A stretch of 35,696 bases of DNA, taken from NCBI GenBank assembly GCA_003599595.1, contig QZIP01000027.1:1-35696 (forward strand). Reading direction: 5' to 3'. The notes under the pieces were generated by a model, which made no database searches, was not told the DNA's origin, and saw nothing but the letters and a program-made list of their open reading frames with translations. Below are positions 27,086 to 35,696 of the stretch, in pieces. The position numbers and the translations under genes were made by a program. How positions within the stretch are numbered: the stretch's first letter is position 1; every line of letters begins with the position of its first letter. This DNA comes from Candidatus Parcubacteria bacterium. Lineage in GTDB: Bacteria > Patescibacteriota > Microgenomatia > Levybacterales > GWA1-39-11.

Positions 27086-27463
27086 TTAATCTTTTATTAA
27101 TTTGTAAAGTTTTTCTACTTCTTTGTTTATTCTTATTTTTCCATACTTATGAGGGAGGAGACTGCCCGAAAAATTTTTGGGGATATGAAGAAGTTCATGG
27201 ATTATAACCCTGGTTTTATTTTCATCTGATAATTTATCAAAACGTTCAGAGAGGACCTCTATAATGTATGCCGCTTCCACATTGAGTACGCTCTGAAATA
27301 TCTTTGGAAAAGACCAAATTCTTGCGTAGGCCCTGGCTTTTGAACCCGTAGTTCTGAAACAATGAATCCTTTTTGTTTTTAGGTGATCCATTTTAAGCTT
27401 GGAAACTATTTCTTCTAATTTTTCTTTTAATTCAGGAGCTTCTTGCCAATCCATATTATGCAA
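27086..27463 (-). CDS. Putative small zinc metallopeptidase
   Basis: VIIHELLHIPKNFSGSLLPHKY contains HExxH plus downstream His, resembling the putative phage-type metallopeptidase family. Confidence 0.65.
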   Translation of the reverse strand: MHNMDWQEAPELKEKLEEIVSKLKMDHLKTKRIHCFRTTGSKARAYARIWSFPKIFQSVLNVEAAYIIEVLSERFDKLSDENKTRVIIHELLHIPKNFSGSLLPHKYGKIRINKEVEKLYKLIKD

Positions 27464-27488
27464 ATTTGAAATTATATTTTAGCACAAT

Positions 27489-28697
27489 TTAATAATTTAG
27501 GCCAAAGATGGTTTTGAAATATAATCTAATAAAATCTGATGTAATTTCTCCATAAACATCTTCCTGATCTAAATCCTGATTAAAGTTTTTTACACCAAGC
27601 ACAGATTTATCAGGTATTTTTTTGGGTGTTTTTACTACGTTTGTGATAGGTTCTCCTTTAATCTTGGGTAATGACTCAAGTGTTTTTAAATATTCTGTTT
27701 TTGATCCCCTTTTGTAAAATGAAAATTTATCAAATTGTCCATCTTGAGATTCAAGAAGAAATGGAGTAATTGCTACTATTTTATCTTTGTCTTTTCCCCA
27801 AATATTTTCAAATGTGTATTTATAGTATGAAGAAACATCACTTTCTGAAATAGAGTCACTGCTCCAACCTGCCTCAGTTATAAAAACAGGTTTCTTGTTT
27901 TGAGTAAATTTGTTTATAAATTCATATTCATATCTATAAGTTGACACGCCCATTTTGCTAAGTGATGGAGGCTGGGAGAATCCCGGATTTGGATAGGAAT
28001 GACTTGCAAAGCCATCTATTTTATTAAATACTTCAGGATTTATTTCCGCAAGCTTGTTTAGATATTCAAACTCCTGCATGTATCTTAATCCGTCACTTGG
28101 GGCGGCGTTATCAAGTCCTGCCATAATTATGAAAAAATCATCACTTCTTCTTTTGAAAGTGTCGGTTGTGAAGTTAAGAATATGTAAATATTCATTGGGA
28201 TTTGGTACTTCTCCACCCCACTCATCAAATCTGTTTACCTCATTAAAAACTAATATGTACTTGTTTTTTACCGGCCAACTTAGAGAATTAAGAAAATTTG
28301 CGAAGTCTATAATGTCATACTCATTTGGTTTTCTCCAAACGCTTGTATTTTTGTAATAAGGTTCTGTTGCAAGTCTTACAATTGGAATTATGTGTAGATC
28401 CCTTGCATCATCCATAAATTTTTGCCACTTTTCTATGTCCCTATCTCCTGCTTGAATTGGAACAGTAACATAACCCCAGTCCCCTCCATTTGAATTAACA
28501 AATTTACTAGCTTTTTCAGCTTCTTCTAAAAAAAGGATGTGGATACCAAAAAAATTATTTTTTTTTGAAAGAGGATCATAAACTGCCTTCACATTTTGTA
28601 AAAAAAAGAATTGAAAACTGGTTAATAGTAAAATTAAGGTAACAAACTTAAAAAATATTTTATTTACCCTTTTTTTTATGAAATATTGATTTATCAT
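27489..28697 (-). CDS. Secreted clan GH-A-like glycoside hydrolase (TIM barrel)
   Basis: Signal peptide; KYILVFNEVNRFDEWGG (acid/base Glu context), FITEAGWSSDS (nucleophile Glu context), IDGFASHSYPN. Confidence 0.7.
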   Translation of the reverse strand: MINQYFIKKRVNKIFFKFVTLILLLTSFQFFFLQNVKAVYDPLSKKNNFFGIHILFLEEAEKASKFVNSNGGDWGYVTVPIQAGDRDIEKWQKFMDDARDLHIIPIVRLATEPYYKNTSVWRKPNEYDIIDFANFLNSLSWPVKNKYILVFNEVNRFDEWGGEVPNPNEYLHILNFTTDTFKRRSDDFFIIMAGLDNAAPSDGLRYMQEFEYLNKLAEINPEVFNKIDGFASHSYPNPGFSQPPSLSKMGVSTYRYEYEFINKFTQNKKPVFITEAGWSSDSISESDVSSYYKYTFENIWGKDKDKIVAITPFLLESQDGQFDKFSFYKRGSKTEYLKTLESLPKIKGEPITNVVKTPKKIPDKSVLGVKNFNQDLDQEDVYGEITSDFIRLYFKTIFGLNY

Positions 28698-28808
28698 ATA
28701 TTCCTTTATTATACCTTATGCTGGATTAAACAAAATCACCTGCTCAGTAGCTGAAACGGAGATTTGTTGGAAACTACTAAATGAAACCAGTTAGTCAAAA
28801 AATATTAA

Positions 28809-29795
28809 TTATTTGCCTTTTTTAAAACTATCAAAAACAACAAGCAGTAAAGAAATAAATGGAATTGATAAAAGTGATCCTATTATGCCAAACAGTTTTC
28901 CTCCAATAAGTATTCCCAAAATAATTACAACAGGATTTAGTCCTACTGTTCTTTGCATAATCTTGGGTACAAGAACATTGTTTTCAAGAACTTGAATACC
29001 TACATAAATGCCAGTTATTATTATGGTCATTGCAAGAGAGCTGTTTAGTGCAATTATAACCGCAGGTATTGCGGCTATTATAGGTCCTATTGTGGGTACA
29101 ATTTCCAATATTCCAGCAAGAAGCGCAAGAGGAAGTGCAAACTCCAGACCTGCTATAGTTAAGACTATCCAAGTGATAGAACCAACAAAGAAAGAAAGAA
29201 GTATTTGTCCTCTTACCCAGGCTCCAAGCTTTTCCTCAACTCTTTTAAATGTTGTATATACCTTATTTTGTGATCTTTGGGGAAACAAACCAACTATATT
29301 TTTTCTAATTCTTTCAATATCAAGCAGTAAATAAAAACTAACAACAAAGATAGTGACAACGGAAAATAGTCCTCCAAACAATCTGCTGGTAACACTCAGT
29401 GCATTTTTACTAACAACATCTAACTCTGATCCTATTAAAGAACTAATATCAGGTATTGCTAGATTAAGTCCAAGAATCCTTGAGGTTTGGTCAAGATAGC
29501 GGGGAAACATTTTAAATAATGATTGAAATTGGGAGGCAAAAAAAGGAATAAGAGGTAATATAATCAAGAATAAAAGCGCAAGCACCCCAATGTATGAAAC
29601 AATAACTGCGAGAACATTTGGAATTCTTTTATTCTTAAGAAATGAAACAAGAGGAATAAGCCCAACAGCAATAATATATGAAATAAATATTCCCAAAATT
29701 ATATCCCTTATTCCATAAACAAACCAAAAGAACAAAAGAAATATTACTGCATGTATAATCTGATTATTTGCAAACTTTTTTATAATCTCAACCAT
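28809..29795 (-). CDS. AI-2E family transporter/permease
   Basis: Hydrophobic; GLFPQRSQNKVYTTFKRVEEKLGAWVRGQILLSFFVG, LEIVPTIGPIIAAIPAVIIAL, VLENNVLVPKIMQRTVGLNPVVIIL. Confidence 0.92.
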   Translation of the reverse strand: MVEIIKKFANNQIIHAVIFLLFFWFVYGIRDIILGIFISYIIAVGLIPLVSFLKNKRIPNVLAVIVSYIGVLALLFLIILPLIPFFASQFQSLFKMFPRYLDQTSRILGLNLAIPDISSLIGSELDVVSKNALSVTSRLFGGLFSVVTIFVVSFYLLLDIERIRKNIVGLFPQRSQNKVYTTFKRVEEKLGAWVRGQILLSFFVGSITWIVLTIAGLEFALPLALLAGILEIVPTIGPIIAAIPAVIIALNSSLAMTIIITGIYVGIQVLENNVLVPKIMQRTVGLNPVVIILGILIGGKLFGIIGSLLSIPFISLLLVVFDSFKKGK

Positions 29796-29903
29796 TCTAT
29801 ATATTATACCCTTATTAAATTATTATTCCAAGGCCTTACAGATTATGAAGATAAGTTAATAAGCAATTGTAATATAAAGTTCATTTAGTATATTATTACA
29901 AAT

Positions 29904-30455
29904 ATGATGTTGTCTCTTTTGGTTGCCACAAGTCTGTCTATAGATTGTTTTGCGGCCTCAGTCTGCATTGGAATGAATAAATCCAGAAAAATGGTTCAAA
30001 CGGGTTTAAAATTAGCTTTTGTTTTTGCTGTTTTTCACTTTTTAATGCCTGGTCTTGGGTGGCTTGCCGGACAAGAAATAAGTATTTTCTTTTCTAATTT
30101 TGACCATTGGCTTGTATTTTTTCTTTTATCTTTTGTTGGGTATAGGATGATTAAAAATTCTTATGTCAAGAAAGGAGTTGATGAACCCTCTAACTTTAAT
30201 AGTTTAAATTTATTACTGCTTTCACTTGCCACAAGTATTGACGCTTTTATTGTCGGCATGAGCCTTGCATTTTTAGAGGTTGATATTCTAAACTTTATGA
30301 TAGTAATAAGCTTAACGGCTTTTACACTTTCTCTTGTAGGCCTGTTTATCGGAGACAGGCTTAGTATATTTTTTAGACAGAGAGCAGAAATAGTTGCTGG
30401 GTTGGTATTAATAATGATAGGATTAAAAACCTTAATTGATCATTTAATTAGATAG
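29904..30455 (+). CDS. mntP: MntP-like putative manganese efflux pump
   Basis: ATSLSIDCFAASVCIGM and ATSIDAFIVGMSLAFLEVD duplicated motifs; six TM helices. Confidence 0.85.
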   Translation: MMLSLLVATSLSIDCFAASVCIGMNKSRKMVQTGLKLAFVFAVFHFLMPGLGWLAGQEISIFFSNFDHWLVFFLLSFVGYRMIKNSYVKKGVDEPSNFNSLNLLLLSLATSIDAFIVGMSLAFLEVDILNFMIVISLTAFTLSLVGLFIGDRLSIFFRQRAEIVAGLVLIMIGLKTLIDHLIR

Positions 30456-31083
30456 CATCCTCTAAATCAAGAACCATATTAATCTCTTCATCATATTCGC
30501 CTTTGTAGATTAAGCCTTTGGGCATCCTGCCCACTTCTTTAAAACCTAGCTTTTTATACAAACTTTGGGCAATGTGGTTTTGACCATATACATTAAGTAG
30601 TAACATTGTTAAACCTGGAATATGTCTTTTTGCTTCTTCAATAATTATTCTTGACATTTTTTCTCCTATTCCTTCTCCTCTATATTTTTGAGCAAGAGTT
30701 ATTCCAAAAAGCCCAATATGTCTTCTTCTCCTTCTTCCGGTCAAAACCCTATCTATACTTGCTGTTCCCACTAATTCACTTCCTGCAAAACAACATAAAT
30801 AGACCCTATTAAGATATTCAATTCCCCTAAACAGATTTAGCACGTGCTCTACCTCTTCTTCTTTTGTAACCTTTTCCCCTGAAAATGTTATGTAAGTATC
30901 TTCCTTGGATACTTCATTAATAAAGCTAGTTAGTGAATCCAGATCTTCCCATTTGGGGTATCTTATCACTATACTATTACCCTTTTTTGTTTCAAAGATT
31001 TCAATGATTTTACCGGGAATAAAATTTGTCACACCATAATTATACCAAATCTCAAAGATCAATCCCGATTTAACCGGGGTCAA
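30448..31083 (-). CDS. GNAT family N-acetyltransferase (true start probably internal, about 31032 GTG)
   Basis: YRGEGIGEKMSRIIIEEAKR (acetyl-CoA loop), LNVYGQNHIAQSLYKKLGFKEVGR. Confidence 0.88.
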   Translation of the reverse strand: MTPVKSGLIFEIWYNYGVTNFIPGKIIEIFETKKGNSIVIRYPKWEDLDSLTSFINEVSKEDTYITFSGEKVTKEEEVEHVLNLFRGIEYLNRVYLCCFAGSELVGTASIDRVLTGRRRRRHIGLFGITLAQKYRGEGIGEKMSRIIIEEAKRHIPGLTMLLLNVYGQNHIAQSLYKKLGFKEVGRMPKGLIYKGEYDEEINMVLDLEDAI

Positions 31084-31310
31084 ATATCAAATACAAGTTT
31101 CGTCCAGAGGACGATCATCCTTTGGCTGACAAAAATGATTAAAGAATAAAGATTAATGAATAACGAATAATGATTGATGAATAATGAATACAAAAACAAA
31201 ATCATCAATCATAAATCATCAATCATTAATCAAAGCAATTGATTTTTACTTTGATCTAGATTTTGATTTTTGCACTTTGATTTTTGATCCTTATTTCTTA
31301 CTGCTTTCAT
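31084..31310. repeat. Intergenic palindrome/AT-word island
   Basis: CGTCC-AGA-GGACG hairpin (31101-31113); perfect 13-bp inverted repeat TAATGATTGATGA (31168-31180)/TCATCAATCATTA (31216-31228); reiterated TTTGATTTTTG words. Confidence 0.65.
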
Positions 31311-31361
31311 ACGCTTTTTTTCCCCACGTTTTGAGTAACCGGTATAGAATCTAAAAATAAT

Positions 31362-31883
31362 ATGAATAGTACTGAGGAGAATCAAGAGAATAATTCCACG
31401 TCAGTGAAAAATGGTAATCTTGATAATGAGAAAAAATCATCTCCAAGTCCATTGGGTTGGTTATTTATTGCAGTTGGACTTGCGTTGTTTATTTCATATG
31501 TTGTTATTCCACTTTTTAATAACTTTATCTCTCCCGGCCCCCAAACAGGAGTAGGAGGAGGTCCGCCAAACTCTCAAGAACAACAAGTAAATGAAAGGGG
31601 ATTAACATTGTCTGACGTTCCAATACAAAGCATAATTAATGACAGAGTGTTTTGGGTGGGACCAGATGATCAAAACAGAGTCCTTGTTGTTGCTGAAGAT
31701 ACTATTTCAGCAGAGAAAATTAGCAATTTAGAAATAGGACAAACAGTAAATCTTGATGTTGTGGTCAAGGAATTACCAAGTAAAGAAAATATGATTGAAA
31801 ATTGGGGACTTACTGATTCACAAGTTTCTTCTATTCAATCCCAACCGGGGTATCTATCCTTAAGAGACATAAGCATAATGTAG
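31362..31883 (+). CDS. Hypothetical single-TM protein
   Basis: 173 aa; polar N-terminus, one TM (WLFIAVGLALFISYVVIPLF), G/P/Q-rich linker, C-terminal small beta-rich looking domain. Confidence 0.65.
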   Translation: MNSTEENQENNSTSVKNGNLDNEKKSSPSPLGWLFIAVGLALFISYVVIPLFNNFISPGPQTGVGGGPPNSQEQQVNERGLTLSDVPIQSIINDRVFWVGPDDQNRVLVVAEDTISAEKISNLEIGQTVNLDVVVKELPSKENMIENWGLTDSQVSSIQSQPGYLSLRDISIM

Positions 31884-31928
31884 TATGAATCTTTCATTAT
31901 TAAGGCAAAAGTGGTAAAATATACATAG

Positions 31929-31954
31929 ATCTGCTGATAATTAGCAGATTTTTT
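31929..31954 (+). terminator. Rho-independent terminator
   Basis: ATCTGCT-GATAATT-AGCAGAT followed by T-run (ATTTTTTG), 46 nt after the stop of the 31362-31883 gene. Confidence 0.85.
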
Positions 31955-32118
31955 GTGAGTATTTGATTGGGAAACTATTGCAATGATTTTGATCAATAAG
32001 GATTTAAAAATATTATCCTGAGGTCTTAGTTATTTACTATCTGTATAGATTCAAACAGATAATTATAATCTGATATAAGCGGTTTTAGTTCCCCAATCAT
32101 AATTTTTCAGTAAATTAT

Positions 32119-33942
32119 ATGAGTGAAATAAGAAATATTGCCATTATTGCTCATGTTGACCATGGAAAAACTACTTTGGTTGATGCGCTTTTAAGGCAAT
32201 CTAAAACAAAATTAAACAAAGACATTGAGTCATCCGATCTAATAATGGACAGTAATGAGCTTGAGAAAGAAAGAGGCATTACTATCTTTTCAAAGAACGC
32301 TAGTGTTAAATGGAATGAGATCAAAATTAACATTATTGATACTCCGGGACATGCGGACTTTGGGGGAGAGGTGGAGCGTGTTCTTAAAATGGCAGATGGA
32401 TGTTTGCTTTTGGTTGATGCCAAAGAAGGTCCAATGCCTCAAACCAGATTTGTCTTAAAACAGGCACTTAAGATGAAACATAAAATAATTGTAGTGGTAA
32501 ACAAGATTGATAAGTCAGATGCAAGAATTAACTATGTTATTAATAAAACGTTTGATCTTTTTATGGAGCTTGGTGCAGATGATGAAACAGCTGATTTTCC
32601 AATTTTATATGCCTCTGCCAAAGAAGGTAAGGCTGGATTATCTCCAGAATTAGAAAATATGACTGATATCTCTCCGGTATTTAATGAGATAGTTAAATAT
32701 ATTAATCCTCCAACCGGATCAAATGATTCTCCTTTGCAAATGCTTGTAACAACGCTTTCAACAGATCCACATAGAGGAAGAATCGGAATTGGTAGAATTC
32801 ATAGCGGAAAAATTAAGTCCAATCAAGATATTGTTCATATAAATAGAGAAGGTATTCAAAAGCAATGCAGACTAACTTCTCTTATGACTTTTGAAGGATT
32901 GGGGAAAGCTGAAGCATCTGAAGCTATTGTTGGTGATATTGTGGCAATTTCTGGAATACCTGACATAAATATTGGAGAGACAATTGCTGATCCCATTACT
33001 CCAGTTGCGCTTCCTTTGCTAGATATAGAAGAGCCAACGGTTAAAATGAATTTCAAGGTGAATGATTCTCCTTTTGCAGGACGTGAAGGCGAATTTAAAA
33101 CTTCCAGACAGATACAGGAAAGATTATTTAAAGAGCTTGAGACAGATATGGCATTAAGGATTGAAAATGATCCTAAAGGCGGATGGATTGTTTGTGGACG
33201 CGGAGAATTGCATCTTGCAATATTAATTGAAAGACTTAGACGTGAGGGGTATGAGTTTCAAGTAAGTAGGCCGCAAGTAATTGAAAAGATAATTGACGGT
33301 AAAAAAATGACGCCGTTTGAGCAGGTATTTATTGAGGTTCCTCAGGATTATAGTGGAGCGGTGATGCAAAAGATGGGAGCAAGACATGGGGCACTACAAG
33401 AAATGAATATTGAAGATGGTATTACCTATATGGAGTTTATAATTGCAACCAAAGAGCTTTTTGGTTATAGAGCAGAATTTTTATCTGACACAAGAGGTCT
33501 TGGAATTATTAATACGATATTTTATAAATATCAACCTGATCCAGGCACATCTTACGCAAGAGAGAGAGGATCACTTGTTTCTTTTGAAGGTGGAGAAACA
33601 AATTCATATGGTCTTGTTAATGCACAGGATAGAGGTGTTTTATTTGTTGGACCCGCACAATCGGTTTATAAAGGACAGGTTATTGGGCAAAATTCAAGGT
33701 CTGATGATCTAAGAATTAACATTTGCAAAACAAAACAACTTAGTAATATGAGGTCAAAGGGAGAAGGTGTTGGTGTTGCAGTTAAGACACCAAGAACGAT
33801 GGGACTTGAAGACGCACTGGAATACATAGATGATACAGAATTGGTTGAAGTAACTCCAAAAAATGTTAGGATAAGAAAGAAGATATTAGATGAAGCTGAA
33901 GAACGCCGCCTTAGATCTCAGGGGTTACTACAAACAATCTAA
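32119..33942 (+). CDS. typA: TypA/BipA translational GTPase
   Basis: NIAIIAHVDHGKTTLVDALLRQ, ERGITIFSKN, DTPGHADFGGEVERVL, C-terminal TPKNVRIRKKIL. Confidence 0.96.
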   Translation: MSEIRNIAIIAHVDHGKTTLVDALLRQSKTKLNKDIESSDLIMDSNELEKERGITIFSKNASVKWNEIKINIIDTPGHADFGGEVERVLKMADGCLLLVDAKEGPMPQTRFVLKQALKMKHKIIVVVNKIDKSDARINYVINKTFDLFMELGADDETADFPILYASAKEGKAGLSPELENMTDISPVFNEIVKYINPPTGSNDSPLQMLVTTLSTDPHRGRIGIGRIHSGKIKSNQDIVHINREGIQKQCRLTSLMTFEGLGKAEASEAIVGDIVAISGIPDINIGETIADPITPVALPLLDIEEPTVKMNFKVNDSPFAGREGEFKTSRQIQERLFKELETDMALRIENDPKGGWIVCGRGELHLAILIERLRREGYEFQVSRPQVIEKIIDGKKMTPFEQVFIEVPQDYSGAVMQKMGARHGALQEMNIEDGITYMEFIIATKELFGYRAEFLSDTRGLGIINTIFYKYQPDPGTSYARERGSLVSFEGGETNSYGLVNAQDRGVLFVGPAQSVYKGQVIGQNSRSDDLRINICKTKQLSNMRSKGEGVGVAVKTPRTMGLEDALEYIDDTELVEVTPKNVRIRKKILDEAEERRLRSQGLLQTI

Positions 33943-34028
33943 TAGGTCTCTTATGTAACTATACCCTTCTTACTGTATTTTGCAACTTTTCCGCAAGAAA
34001 AATGTTGCTAAATCAGTCTAGAAGGAGT

Positions 34029-34062
34029 TATACCCTACACATTCTCAACTGTGAAGGGTATA
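34029..34062. other. Strong stem-loop in typA-greA intergenic region
   Basis: TATACCCT (34029-34036)/AGGGTATA (34055-34062), inner CACA (34038-34041)/TGTG (34050-34053), 8-nt loop; no clear T tract. Confidence 0.7.
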
Positions 34063-34102
34063 TTTACTGTCTGTTTTTCAATACTGATATAATATATATG
34101 AT

Positions 34103-34561
34103 ATGAGAAAACTTAGAAGAATTCCATTTACAAAAGAGGGCCTTGAAAACCTAAAAATAGAATACCAAAAAATTCTTGACGAAAGACCAAATGCGGTTAA
34201 GACCTTGGCGGATGCACGGGAACTTGGAGACTTGAGTGAGAATGGGCTTTATAAAGCGGCACGTGCAAGACTTAGTTCAATTGATGCAAATTTAAGAAGG
34301 ATTGATATAACTATCAAACTTGCAGAGGTGGAAGAGCCGGAAAAGGGAATTGTGGGAGTTGGAAGTAAAGTTTTTGTAAATGATGGAGAAAAGAACCGGG
34401 ATTTTTCTGTTGTTGGAAAATATGAAACAGACCCTCTAAGGAGTAAAGTTTCTGATGAATCGCCTATTGGAAGAGCCTTGATGAATAAAAAAGTAGGGGA
34501 TGTAGTTAACATACATACACCCAAGGGCAAAATTAGCTTTAAAATATTAAAAATTGAATAG
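34103..34561 (+). CDS. greA: Transcription elongation factor GreA
   Basis: PFTKEGLENLKIEYQKILDERPNAVKTLADARELGDLSENGLYKAARARLSSIDANLRRID; C-terminal GRALMNKKVGDVVNIHTPKGKISFKILKIE. Confidence 0.93.
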   Translation: MRKLRRIPFTKEGLENLKIEYQKILDERPNAVKTLADARELGDLSENGLYKAARARLSSIDANLRRIDITIKLAEVEEPEKGIVGVGSKVFVNDGEKNRDFSVVGKYETDPLRSKVSDESPIGRALMNKKVGDVVNIHTPKGKISFKILKIE

Positions 34562-34566
34562 ATTTG

Positions 34567-35610
34567 TTACAGAAGTTTTTGCTGTGCGCTATTTTCATTT
34601 TTTTCAAGGTAAACAATTCCCAGATGATCATAGGCAGCTTTTGTAGCCACTCTACCTCTTGGAGTCCGCTTAACATATCCAATCTGCATTAAGTATGGCT
34701 CAACCACTTCTTCTATTGTCCCAATATCTTCTGAAAGTGAAGAGGCAAGTGTCTCAACACCTACAGGACCTCCAGAATGCATTTCTATAATTGCTTTTAA
34801 AAATCTTGTATCAGAATTATCAAGTCCCTTGTGGTCAATTTCAAGCATTTTCAGTGCTTTATGTATAAGATTTGTTGATATGACACCTGCACCTTTCACC
34901 TGAACAAAGTCACGGACTCTTTTTAGCAACTTCAGCGCAATTCTGGGAGTACCTCTTGCGCGCCTGGCAATTTCTTCTACACTGTCCTGGTCAATGTTAA
35001 CCTGTAGTTTTTCAGCTGCCTTTTTTATGATTATCTCAAGCTCTTTTGGCATATAAAACTGAAGTCTGTGAATAACTCCAAACCTATCCCTGAGAGGGGC
35101 TGACAGTAGACCAATTCTTGTTGTTGCACCTATGATCGTAAACTGAGGAAGCTCCAATCTGAGAGTACGTGCGGAGGGTCCTTTGCCGATTATAATATCC
35201 AGACAATAGTCTTCCATGGCAGGATATAGTGTTTCCTCTACTACTTTGTTTAACCTGTGGATTTCATCAATAAATAAAATATCTCCTTTTTCCAGATTTG
35301 TTAATATTGAAGCTAAGTCTCCTGCCCGCTCAATTGCAGGACCTGATGTGATTCTAATATTTGCGCCCATTTCCCTTGCTATTAAATGAGATAGCGTTGT
35401 CTTGCCTAGGCCGGGCGGACCATATAAGAGAATGTGCTCTATTGCTTCTTTTCTCTTTTTTGCCGCTTTAATTACTATCTGCAGTGATTCTTTAACGTTT
35501 TCCTGACCAAAAAAATCATCCCAATTACCTGCCCTTAAAGAAGTAAGCAATACCTCTTCTTCAGGATTTGACGTGTCAATATTGTTGTTTTTTTTAGCCT
35601 TGTCTACCAT
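34567..35610 (-). CDS. ruvB: Holliday junction branch migration helicase RuvB
   Basis: [67 protein letters not shown]. Confidence 0.98.
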   Translation of the reverse strand: MVDKAKKNNNIDTSNPEEEVLLTSLRAGNWDDFFGQENVKESLQIVIKAAKKRKEAIEHILLYGPPGLGKTTLSHLIAREMGANIRITSGPAIERAGDLASILTNLEKGDILFIDEIHRLNKVVEETLYPAMEDYCLDIIIGKGPSARTLRLELPQFTIIGATTRIGLLSAPLRDRFGVIHRLQFYMPKELEIIIKKAAEKLQVNIDQDSVEEIARRARGTPRIALKLLKRVRDFVQVKGAGVISTNLIHKALKMLEIDHKGLDNSDTRFLKAIIEMHSGGPVGVETLASSLSEDIGTIEEVVEPYLMQIGYVKRTPRGRVATKAAYDHLGIVYLEKNENSAQQKLL

Positions 35611-35618
35611 ATTATAAA

Positions 35619-35646
35619 TTTTAAATTTTTAATTTTAAATTTTTAA
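35619..35646. repeat. Perfect 14-nt tandem duplication TTTTAAATTTTTAA x2
   Basis: Read directly: 35619-35632 and 35633-35646 are identical; lies just upstream of ruvB. Confidence 0.8.
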
Positions 35647-35696
35647 TCAATTTTTAATATCTTAATTATTAATGTTTTAAAATTCAATCATTTAGA

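Noticed and set aside
29796-29903. Possible manganese (yybP-ykoY) riboswitch upstream of mntP
   Set aside because: The 108-nt leader is AT-rich and I could not identify the conserved riboswitch sequence elements.
1-35696. UGA stop-codon recoding as in some CPR lineages
   Set aside because: Conserved genes (uvrA, uvrB, typA, ppsA, ruvB) are full length under the supplied translations with no in-frame interruptions requiring recoding.

Overview
AT-rich bacterial chromosomal segment of about 35.7 kb with roughly 29 credible protein-coding genes and two tRNAs. Compact gene packing, tRNAs without encoded CCA, and word-like AT-rich intergenic islands suggest a Candidate Phyla Radiation (Patescibacteria, perhaps Microgenomates-like) genome. 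That placement is inference and was not tested. Housekeeping content includes dinB (partial), uvrB-uvrA-[transglutaminase]-uvrC with a divergent lexA, secG, rsmI, ppsA-eno, manB/cupin/SIS sugar genes, a holA-like gene, typA, greA and ruvB. The most interesting signals are: (1) a compact cassette of a REP-associated HUH/Y1 transposase (RAYT) bounded on both sides by paired inverted copies of a palindrome (ATCGAGGTCTCACCTCGAT), i.e. a REPIN-like element; (2) a second, unrelated palindromic repeat family placed on both sides of an HD-domain gene next to tRNA-Lys; (3) a UvrC that keeps both nuclease modules but stops before the C-terminal (HhH)2 domain; (4) a fused LPG-synthase-TM/DUF2079 membrane protein overlapping a GT2 gene; (5) a divergent SIS-like protein in a mannose-type sugar phosphate operon. 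No CRISPR array, rRNA or complete prophage was seen. All family calls come from motif recognition in the supplied translations; no database search was run.
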